Of a stretch of 11,129 nt of DNA, positions 5,301 to 11,129 are shown one piece after another. The position numbers and the translations under genes are program-made. The stretch comes from JBFHDX01 sp041584475. Lineage in GTDB: Bacteria; Pseudomonadota; Alphaproteobacteria; UBA8366; JADFVY01. The notes beneath the pieces are model-generated. The model was not told the DNA's origin. It saw only the letters and a program-made list of their open reading frames with translations, and did no database searches. The DNA lies in contig JBFHDX010000118.1 in the NCBI GenBank assembly GCA_041584475.1, forward strand, positions 1-11,129, in the 5' to 3' direction. Every line of letters starts with the position of its first letter. The first letter of the stretch is position 1.

Positions 5301-8084
5301 CTATTCCGCCGCCGCCGGCTCCGCCACCGGCTCGATCTTCGCTGCGCAGAACTTGAACTCGGGGATCTTGCCGAACGGATCGAGCTGCGGGTTGGTCAGC
5401 AGGTTGGCCGGCGCCTCGGCGAAGCAGAACGGGATCGACAGCATGCCGTCGGGCACGTCGCGGTCGACCCGCACCTTCAGCGTGATGTCGCCGCGCCGCG
5501 TCGCGACGCGGACCCACGTGCCGGGAGCAAGTCCCAGGCGCGCAGCATCGCCCGGCGACATCTGCACGACCGCCTCAGGTTCCAGCGCATCGAGCACGCC
5601 GGCGCGCCGGGTCATGGCGCCGGTATGCCAGTGCTCGAGCATGCGGCCGGTCGTCAACACCATCGGGTATTCGTCGTCGGGCAACTCGTCGGGCGGCACC
5701 AGACCGGCCGGCACGATGCGGCCGCGGCCGCTCTTCGTCGGGAAGCCTTCGGCGAAGATAATCTCGTTGCCCGGCTTGTCCGGCGCGTCGCACGGGTAGA
5801 CCACCGCGTCCTCGCGCTCCAGGCGCTCCCAAGTGATGTTGTCGAGCGACGGCATCACGTGCTTCATCTCGGCGAACACGTCCTTCGGGTGGCCGTAGTT
5901 CCAGTCGAGGCCCATCCGCCGCGCGATCTGCTGCGTGATCTCCCAGTCCGGCCGCGCCTCGCCGGGCGGCTCGACCGCGACCCGCGCGATCTGGATCTGC
6001 CGGTTGGTGTTGGTGTAGGTGCCGGTCTTCTCGGCGTGCGCCGCCGCCGGCAGGATGACGTCGGCGTGCCAGGCGGTCTCCGTCATGAAGATGTCCTGTA
6101 CCACCAGGTGCTCGAGCCTGGCGAGCGCCTGCCGGGCGTGTGCCTGGTCGGGATCGGACATCGCCGGATTCTCGCCGAGGATGTACATCGCCTTGATCTC
6201 GCCGGCCTCGATCGCGTGCACGATCTCGACCACCGTCAGACCGCGGCGCGGATCAAGATCGACGCCCCAGAATGCCTCCATCGCATCGCGGATCTCGGCG
6301 TCCTCCACCGAGCGGTAATCGGGGAACACCATCGGGATCAGCCCCGCATCGGACGCGCCCTGCACATTGTTCTGGCCGCGCAGCGGATGCAGGCCGGTGC
6401 CGGGCCGGCCGACCTGGCCGGTGATCAGGCACAGCGCGATGAGGCAGCGCGTGTTGTCGGTACCGTGCACGTGCTGCGAGATGCCCATGCCCCAGAATAC
6501 GATCGACGCCTTCGACGTCGCGAAGTCGCGCGCGACCTCGCGGATGACCGCGGCGTCGATGCCGCAGACCGCCGCCATCGCCTCGGGCGAGAAATCCCTG
6601 ATCTTCTCCTGCAGCGCCTCGAATCCCTCGGTGTGCGCCTGTACGTACTGCCTGTCGTGCAAATCCTCCTCGATGATCGTGTGCAGCATCGCGTTGAGCA
6701 GCGCCACGTCCTGACCGGGCTTGAACTGCAGGTGACGCGTCGCATGTCGCGTCAGGCCCTGCTGCAGCGGATCGAGCACGTACAGCTTTTTGCCCTGCTT
6801 GGCCGCCTGCTTCAGGTAGGTCGCCGCCACCGGGTGGTTCTGCGTCGGCCGCGCGCCGATGACGACGATGCATTCGGCGTCGGCGGCGGCGGTGAACGGC
6901 GCCGTGACGGCGCCCGATCCGATGCCCTCCATCAACCCCGCGACCGAAGATGCGTGGCACAACCGCGTGCAGTGATCGACGTTGTTGGTATGGAAGCCCG
7001 TACGCACCAGCTTCTGGAACAGGTACGCTTCCTCGTTCGAGCATTTCGCCGAGCCGAAGCCGGCCATCGCCGGCGGACCGTCGCGGTCCAGCACGGTCTT
7101 GAGACCCGCGGCGGCGCGGTCGAGCGCCTCCTCCCACGTCGCCTCGCGGAACACCTGCGACCAGTCGCCGTCCTTGAGGTCCATGCGCCAGTCCTTGGGC
7201 GCGTCGTCGCGCCGGATCAGCGGCCTCGTGAGGCGGTTGGGATGACTGATATAGTCGTAACCGAAGCGGCCCTTTACGCAGAGCCGCTGCTCGTTCGCGG
7301 GTCCGTCGCGGCCGTCGATCGAGATGATCCGGTTGTCCTTGATGCGGACGGTGGTTTGGCAGCCGACACCGCAGAACGGGCACAGCGTATCGACGCTGCG
7401 GTCCTCGAACTGCGTGCGCAAGCCGCGCTCGTCGAGCAGGCTGGCCTCCATCAGCGCCCCGGTCGGGCAGGCCTGCACGCACTCGCCGCAGGCGACGCAG
7501 GTGCTCTCGCCCATCGGGTCGTCGAAATCGAACACGACCTTGGCGCCGGCGCCGCGATAGGCCATGCCGATCACGTCGTTGACCTGCACCTCGCGGCAGG
7601 CCCGTACGCAGAGCGTGCAGTTGATGCAGGCGTCGAGATTGACGCGCATCGCCGCGTGGCTCGCATCCGGCTTCGGCCGCTCGCTCGCCGGGAACCGGCT
7701 GCCCATGACGCCGATCTCGCCGGCCCAGTGCCAGAATTTCGACTCCGGGTCGTGCGCGGCTTCGCGCTTCGGCTGGTCGGCGACGAGCAGTTCGAACACC
7801 AGTTCGCGCGAACGACGGGCGCGTTCGCTGGCGGTGCTGACGACCATGCCGTCGGCGGGCTTGCGGATGCAGGAAGCGGCGAGCACCCGTTCGCCCTCGA
7901 TCTCGACCATGCAGGCGCGGCAGTTGCCGTCGGCGCGATAGCCGGGCTCTGGGGCATAGCAGAGATGCGGAATCTCGATGCCCTCGCGCTGCGCCACGTG
8001 CCAGATCGTCTCACCGGGCGCCGCCGCGACGTCGCGGCCGTCGAGCGTGAATCGGATTGCGCCGTTCGCCTTCTTCTTGCCCAT
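5301..8084 (-). CDS. fdsA: NAD-dependent formate dehydrogenase, catalytic alpha subunit (Mo/W-bisMGD)
   Basis: A 927-residue catalytic subunit that oxidises formate to CO2 and passes electrons to the NADH-forming beta/gamma subunit; cytoplasmic, with no Tat signal. Domains in order: a [2Fe-2S] ferredoxin-like domain (Cys42, 55, 58, 72), two [4Fe-4S] motifs (Cys153/156/159/163 and Cys196/199/202/206), the molybdopterin-oxidoreductase [4Fe-4S] motif (Cys235/238/242/269 with Lys271), then the bisMGD-binding body and a C-terminal MGD-binding domain from about residue 800. The active site reads VDHCTRLCHASS: Cys376 (codon TGC at 6959-6957, so no selenocysteine) and His377, matching Cys386/His387 of the Rhodobacter capsulatus enzyme. 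It begins one nucleotide after the fusion-subunit stop, with GGAGGA about 8 nt before the ATG, so the two are translationally coupled. No His-Cys3 cluster motif is seen between Cys72 and Cys153. Mo versus W cannot be decided from sequence. Confidence 0.96.
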   Translation of the reverse strand: MGKKKANGAIRFTLDGRDVAAAPGETIWHVAQREGIEIPHLCYAPEPGYRADGNCRACMVEIEGERVLAASCIRKPADGMVVSTASERARRSRELVFELLVADQPKREAAHDPESKFWHWAGEIGVMGSRFPASERPKPDASHAAMRVNLDACINCTLCVRACREVQVNDVIGMAYRGAGAKVVFDFDDPMGESTCVACGECVQACPTGALMEASLLDERGLRTQFEDRSVDTLCPFCGVGCQTTVRIKDNRIISIDGRDGPANEQRLCVKGRFGYDYISHPNRLTRPLIRRDDAPKDWRMDLKDGDWSQVFREATWEEALDRAAAGLKTVLDRDGPPAMAGFGSAKCSNEEAYLFQKLVRTGFHTNNVDHCTRLCHASSVAGLMEGIGSGAVTAPFTAAADAECIVVIGARPTQNHPVAATYLKQAAKQGKKLYVLDPLQQGLTRHATRHLQFKPGQDVALLNAMLHTIIEEDLHDRQYVQAHTEGFEALQEKIRDFSPEAMAAVCGIDAAVIREVARDFATSKASIVFWGMGISQHVHGTDNTRCLIALCLITGQVGRPGTGLHPLRGQNNVQGASDAGLIPMVFPDYRSVEDAEIRDAMEAFWGVDLDPRRGLTVVEIVHAIEAGEIKAMYILGENPAMSDPDQAHARQALARLEHLVVQDIFMTETAWHADVILPAAAHAEKTGTYTNTNRQIQIARVAVEPPGEARPDWEITQQIARRMGLDWNYGHPKDVFAEMKHVMPSLDNITWERLEREDAVVYPCDAPDKPGNEIIFAEGFPTKSGRGRIVPAGLVPPDELPDDEYPMVLTTGRMLEHWHTGAMTRRAGVLDALEPEAVVQMSPGDAARLGLAPGTWVRVATRRGDITLKVRVDRDVPDGMLSIPFCFAEAPANLLTNPQLDPFGKIPEFKFCAAKIEPVAEPAAAE

Positions 8085-8085
8085 C

Positions 8086-9795
8086 TCAGATTTCCTCCGG
8101 GAAGTATTTCAGCGCGCAGAGCACCGGGTTCGGCGCCGCCTGCCCGAGGCCGCAGATCGAGGAATCCATCATAACTCGGGACAGATCCTCGAGCAGCGGC
8201 GCGTCCCAGCTGTCGCGCCGCATCAGCGTCACCGCCTTCTCCGTGCCGTTGCGGCACGGCGTGCACTGGCCGCAGCTCTCGTCCTCGAAGAACCGCATTA
8301 GATTGAGGGCCGCATCCTTCACGCTGTCCTTGTCGGACAGCACGATGATGGCCGCCGAGCCGATGAAGCAGCCGTGCGGCTGCAGCGTGTCGAAGTCGAG
8401 CGGTACGTCGTCCATCGACGCCGGCAGGATACCGCCCGACGCGCCGCCCGGCAGATAGGCCTTCAGGCTGTGGCCGTCCTGCATGCCGCCGCAATACTCG
8501 TCGATCAGCTCGCGGATCGTGATGCCTGCCGGCGCCAGCTTTACCCCCGGCTCCCGGACCCTCCCCGAGACGGAGAACGACCGCAGTCCCTTGCGACCGT
8601 GCCGGCCCTTGCCGGTGAACCAGTCGGCGCCCTTTTCGATGATGTCGCGCACCCAGTATACCGTTTCCACGTTGTGCGGCAGCGTCGGCAGGCCGAACAG
8701 GCCGACCTCGGTCGGGTAGGGCGGCTTGTGGCGCGGCAGGCCCCGCCGGCCCTCGATCGACTCGAACATCGCCGACTCCTCGCCGCAGATATAGGCGCCG
8801 GCGCCGCGCCGCACGTCGATCGCCACGCCCTTCGAGAGCCCCGCGGCCTCGACCTTCGAGAGCTCCCTGTGCAGGATCTCGATGACGGCCGGGTACTCGT
8901 CGCGGATATAGATGTAGATGCGTTCGGTCTCCGCCGCCCAGGCCGCGACCAGCATGCCCTCGATGAAGCGGTGCGGATCGGTCTCGAGGTAATGACGGTC
9001 TTTGAACGTGCCCGGCTCGCCCTCGTCGCCGTTGATCGCCATGATCCTCGGTTTGGGCTGCTCGCGGATGATCTTCCATTTCGTCCCGGCCGGGAAGCCG
9101 GCCCCGCCGAGGCCGCGCAGCGACGAGTCCTGCAGCGTCTTGACCAGTTCCTCGGGCTTGCGCTTGCCGGCGTGGCAGGCCTCGAGCAGCGTGTAGCCGC
9201 CGTCCTTGCGGTAGGCCTCGAAGCCGATATAGGCGGGAATCTCTGGCTTGGTCTTGCCGGACCGCGCCGCGTCCGCCAGCGCGTCGACGGTGGCGTTGAC
9301 GATGTGGCGATGGCCGACCTCGGCCACCGGCGCCGACGCGCAACGGCCCATGCAGGGTGCGCGAACGACGCGGACATCCGTCCCGACGCGTCCGGGCAGG
9401 TCGCGGAGCAGCGCGTCGGCCCCGGTCATCTCGCAGGTCAGGCTGTCGCAGACGCGGATCGTCAAGGGCGGCGGCGGCGTCTCGTCCGCGAGCACGACGT
9501 CGAAATGGGCATAGAAGGTCGCGACTTCGTAAACCTCGGCCATCGGCAGCTGCATCTCTTCGCCGAGCGCCTGCAGATGCCGGGCGGAGAGATGGCCGTA
9601 GCAGTCCTGGATCAGGTGCAGGAATTCGATCAGCAGGTCGCGACGCCGGGGTCGCTCGCCCAGCAAGGTCCGAACTTCGTCCCGTGCCTGCGGATCGACC
9701 TGGCGTCCCTTGGGATAGACGGGCGCACGGCGCCGCCCGGAGCCGGGATGGTTCTGGCGTCCCGACGCCGTCTTGCCGGTGGTGGCCGTCGTCAT
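8086..9795 (-). CDS. fdsB: NAD-dependent formate dehydrogenase, fused gamma-beta subunit (NuoE/NuoF-like diaphorase)
   Basis: A 569-residue fusion of a NuoE/FdsG-like [2Fe-2S] domain with a NuoF/FdsB-like flavoprotein that takes electrons from the alpha subunit and reduces NAD+. The gamma part (about 35-180) carries Cys116 and Cys121 (CDSLTC) and Cys148 and Cys152 (CMGRC). The beta part has the FMN/NADH-binding Gly-rich RGLGGAGFPAGTKW (227-240), GDEGEPGTFKDR (256-267), the GAGAYICGEESA loop, and the [4Fe-4S] motif CGQCTPC (508/511/514) with Cys548. The two are separate proteins in R. capsulatus and Cupriavidus FDS; the fused form is as in Methylobacterium extorquens Fdh1B (572 residues). The first 30 residues are low-complexity and basic. 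The ATG at 9795 has GGGAG about 8 nt upstream and is the first gene of the operon. The symbol is by analogy; 'fdh1B' would fit equally. Confidence 0.95.
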   Translation of the reverse strand: MTTATTGKTASGRQNHPGSGRRRAPVYPKGRQVDPQARDEVRTLLGERPRRRDLLIEFLHLIQDCYGHLSARHLQALGEEMQLPMAEVYEVATFYAHFDVVLADETPPPPLTIRVCDSLTCEMTGADALLRDLPGRVGTDVRVVRAPCMGRCASAPVAEVGHRHIVNATVDALADAARSGKTKPEIPAYIGFEAYRKDGGYTLLEACHAGKRKPEELVKTLQDSSLRGLGGAGFPAGTKWKIIREQPKPRIMAINGDEGEPGTFKDRHYLETDPHRFIEGMLVAAWAAETERIYIYIRDEYPAVIEILHRELSKVEAAGLSKGVAIDVRRGAGAYICGEESAMFESIEGRRGLPRHKPPYPTEVGLFGLPTLPHNVETVYWVRDIIEKGADWFTGKGRHGRKGLRSFSVSGRVREPGVKLAPAGITIRELIDEYCGGMQDGHSLKAYLPGGASGGILPASMDDVPLDFDTLQPHGCFIGSAAIIVLSDKDSVKDAALNLMRFFEDESCGQCTPCRNGTEKAVTLMRRDSWDAPLLEDLSRVMMDSSICGLGQAAPNPVLCALKYFPEEI

Positions 9796-9854
9796 GCCCG
9801 TGACTCCCGCGAAGCGGCCCTGTCTCGTCCCCGTGTCATCTGCGCCGTCCCAAG

Positions 9855-9884
9855 ATTATCTGTTGCTCGTTCCTCGCAAGTCCA
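9855..9884 (-). promoter_or_regulatory. Candidate proximal promoter of the formate dehydrogenase operon
   Basis: On the minus strand TGGACT (9884-9879, 4 of 6 matches to TTGACA), an 18-nt spacer, and GATAAT (9860-9855, 5 of 6 matches to TATAAT). It would start transcription about 50 nt before the ATG at 9795. This is the best -10 match in the gap, in a locally AT-richer stretch. Prediction from motif only. Confidence 0.4.
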
Positions 9885-10088
9885 CCCGGTGCGCACGATC
9901 ACCGGCGCCTGTCGGGTCGGTTGCCGGGGCGCCGTGCCGGGCGACAGCCGCGACGCATCGCCTGCATCGGCCGAAAGCGTTCCCCCAGCCGGACCAATAT
10001 CCGCCGGCTCCCGACAGGAGCAATCGTCAACATGGTGAGCAGTGCCGCGGGCCCCGCCCTGCCCGCAGCTCCGGCTCGGCTTGGTGTT

Positions 10089-10098
10089 TGGTATACCA
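10089..10098. promoter_or_regulatory. Palindrome TGGTATACCA, candidate GntR-family operator
   Basis: A perfect 10-bp palindrome overlapping the -10 box of the candidate distal minus-strand promoter. Palindromes built on GTATAC are typical operators of FadR/GntR-subfamily regulators in proteobacteria. The location over the -10 box suits repression of the formate dehydrogenase operon. No regulator gene is in the window, so both the family and the target are inferred. Confidence 0.5.
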
Positions 10099-10123
10099 TA
10101 GCCGCGCTACGCGGGCTGTTCAA
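10095..10123 (-). promoter_or_regulatory. Candidate distal promoter of the formate dehydrogenase operon
   Basis: On the minus strand TTGAAC (10123-10118), exactly 17 nt, then TATGGT (10100-10095); each box matches the sigma70 consensus at 4 of 6 positions. The -10 shares bases with the TGGTATACCA palindrome. Transcription from here would give a leader of about 290 nt before the ATG at 9795. Weak boxes alone, but the spacing and the overlapping palindrome raise its interest. Confidence 0.4.
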
Positions 10124-10239
10124 GCGCCCGCCACGAGCGTCGGCGATCGGCGGCGAGGCTGCTGCCCGGGACGTTCTTGGCGCCGCACGGCGACCCGGCG
10201 AAACCGTCATCCGGGCAGGCGCTGAATGGCCCGCCGACA

Positions 10240-11129
10240 TCAGCAGCGCAAAACGATCTTGCCCTTGTGGCCGGCGCTTTCCATGAGGCGGTGCGCCTCG
10301 GCCGCCGCGGCCAGGGGCAGCACGGTATCGACCACGGGGCGCAGGCGCCCCTGCTCGAACAGGGGCCAGACCTGCTGACGCAGCTCGTCCGCGATGCGCG
10401 CCTTCGCTTCGGGCGTGCGGCTGCGCAGCGTCGAGCCGGTGTAGTGCAGCCGTTTCAGCATGATCGGCATGAGGTTGATCTCGACGTTCGAGCCGAGGGC
10501 GAACGCGAGCTGGATGATCCGGCCGTCGTGACGTGCGCACTTGATGTTGCGTTCGACGTAGGGACCGCCGACGATGTCGAGGATCACGTCGGCGCCGCCG
10601 AGTTCGCCCCGGACGATCTCGACGAAATCCTCACTGTCGTAGTCGACGACGCGGTCGGCCCCCAGTTGTCGGCAGAAGGCGCAGCGCTCTGCGGGGCTTT
10701 CCGTGACGACGACCGTGGCGCCGAACGCCTTGCCGAGCTGGATCGCCGTCGTGCCCAGCCCGCCCGCGCCGCCGTGGACGAGGAAAACCTCGCCTTTCGA
10801 CAGGCCGGCGGTCATGAAGATATTGCTCCAGATCGTGAAATAGGTCTCGGGCAGCGAAGCGGCCGCCTGCAGGTCAAGTCCGCCTGGGATCGGCAGACAG
10901 TGCCGCGCATCGACGGCGCAGTATTCCGCATCCCCGCCGCCGTTGGTGAGCGCGCAGACCGCGTCTCCGGCCCGCCAGCCGGAGACGTCGTCCCCGGCGC
11001 CAACGACCTCGCCGGCGATCTCGAGCCCGAGCAGGTCCGAAGCCCCCGCCGGCGGGGGATAAAGCCCCCTGCGCTGCATCAGGTCGGGGCCGTTCACGCC
11101 GGCGAATGCGACCCGTACCAGCACTTCGC
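10240..11129 (-). CDS. NAD(P)H quinone oxidoreductase, PIG3-type medium-chain dehydrogenase, 5' end missing
   Basis: The C-terminal 296 or so residues of a zinc-independent medium-chain dehydrogenase/reductase of the quinone oxidoreductase (PIG3/TP53I3, QOR) type, which reduces quinones or enones with NADPH in the cytoplasm. Visible: the family's N-terminal block (E)VLVRVAFAGVNGPDLMQRRGLYPPPAGAS, GLEIAGEV, the substrate-loop region LPETYFTIWSNIF, the nucleotide-binding motif VHGGAGGLGTTAIQLGKAFGA, and the C-terminal AHRLMESAGHKGKIVL. The GTG at 11124 is the Val of EVLVRV and not a start; the frame runs off the window edge, and about 30 N-terminal residues are missing. No zinc-binding Cys cluster is present, as expected. 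PIG3-type proteins usually read GVNRPD where this has GVNGPD, a small change near the substrate site. It lies 444 nt upstream of the formate dehydrogenase operon on the same strand; a joint transcript is possible but not indicated. Confidence 0.92.
   Translation of the reverse strand, partial: EVLVRVAFAGVNGPDLMQRRGLYPPPAGASDLLGLEIAGEVVGAGDDVSGWRAGDAVCALTNGGGDAEYCAVDARHCLPIPGGLDLQAAASLPETYFTIWSNIFMTAGLSKGEVFLVHGGAGGLGTTAIQLGKAFGATVVVTESPAERCAFCRQLGADRVVDYDSEDFVEIVRGELGGADVILDIVGGPYVERNIKCARHDGRIIQLAFALGSNVEINLMPIMLKRLHYTGSTLRSRTPEAKARIADELRQQVWPLFEQGRLRPVVDTVLPLAAAAEAHRLMESAGHKGKIVLRC

Larger units (their letters stand above)
9796..10239. other. 444-nt intergenic region upstream of the formate dehydrogenase operon
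   Basis: No convincing gene on either strand: the open frames are Arg/Pro/Ser-rich shadows without good ribosome sites. It holds two candidate minus-strand promoters and a TGGTATACCA palindrome (listed separately), and a long-range 9-bp inverted repeat, CCTGTCGGG (9908-9916) with CCCGACAGG (10010-10018), enclosing AGCCGG (9987-9992) with CCGGCT (10004-10009). These would give a structured leader of nearly 300 nt if transcription starts near 10090. In a GC-rich stretch this long, a 9-bp pair is not much above chance. I see no intrinsic terminator with a T-run after the upstream oxidoreductase gene. Confidence 0.5.

Noticed and set aside
6957..6959. Selenocysteine at the formate dehydrogenase active site
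   Set aside because: The codon is TGC (Cys376) and not TGA, so this is the Cys-type enzyme.
5256..8174. A 972-codon open frame on the plus strand, antisense to the formate dehydrogenase alpha gene
   Set aside because: It is Arg/His/Asp/Leu-rich with no recognisable domain and lies opposite a well-conserved gene. Long antisense frames are expected where codons are strongly G/C-ending. No ribosome site or promoter supports it.
9899..10032. Possible 44-residue Arg-rich small protein on the minus strand (ATG near 10032, stop at 9901-9899) in the formate dehydrogenase leader
   Set aside because: No Shine-Dalgarno before the ATG, and the composition (Arg, Pro, Gly) matches random GC-rich translation. 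Not supported without conservation.
8374..10038. A 554-codon plus-strand open frame opposite the fused gamma-beta subunit
   Set aside because: It has the same GC-rich antisense shadow composition and no family resemblance, and it spans the operon's coding strand and promoter region.
11122..11124. GTG as the start of the quinone oxidoreductase gene
   Set aside because: It encodes the Val of the conserved EVLVRV block; the preceding codon (Glu) continues the family sequence to the window edge, so the gene is truncated by the window and does not start there.

Overview
This window reads as GC-rich alphaproteobacterial chromosome. The signs are a GroEL tail ending in GGM repeats and MDF, a Phasin_2-type phasin with a PhaR-like operator, and a two-subunit NAD-dependent formate dehydrogenase with a fused gamma/beta subunit of the Methylobacterium FDH1 kind. 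I cannot name a genus. Base composition looks even throughout, and I see no insertion sequences, phage genes, tRNA or rRNA genes, CRISPR arrays or integration scars.

Layout. (1) 1-630, +: the 3' part of groEL, closed by a strong intrinsic terminator. (2) 878-1369, +: a phasin gene with its own sigma70-like promoter and two CTGC/GCAG-type palindromes that resemble PhaR operators, followed by a probably bidirectional terminator. (3) 1466-3185, -: a DUF1993 gene followed 16 nt later by acetate kinase (ackA). (4) 3401-5231, +: a fumarylacetoacetate hydrolase (FAH)-family enzyme followed by a ketopantoate-reductase-family dehydrogenase, with a hairpin in the 49-nt gap. (5) 5301-9795, -: a formate dehydrogenase operon, the NuoE/NuoF-like fusion subunit first and the catalytic Mo/W subunit second, one nucleotide apart. 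(6) 9796-10239: a 444-nt non-coding stretch with candidate minus-strand promoters and a TGGTATACCA palindrome over one -10 box. (7) 10240-11129, -: the 3' part of a quinone oxidoreductase of the PIG3/zinc-independent MDR type, cut by the window edge.

Function. Most of the window is central carbon and redox metabolism: formate oxidation to CO2 with NADH production, acetate/acetyl-phosphate interconversion, polyhydroxyalkanoate granule coating, and a small 2-keto-acid or FAH-type catabolic pair of unknown substrate. The genes are separate transcription units and do not form one pathway.

I found no previously undescribed multi-gene system. The observations most worth checking are regulatory (PhaR-like sites at the phasin promoter, a GntR-like palindrome upstream of the formate dehydrogenase). 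Two others concern the enzymes themselves: the N-terminal module of the formate dehydrogenase alpha subunit shows no His-Cys3 cluster motif, and the ketopantoate-reductase homologue has an Asp where NADP-binding members usually have a basic residue.
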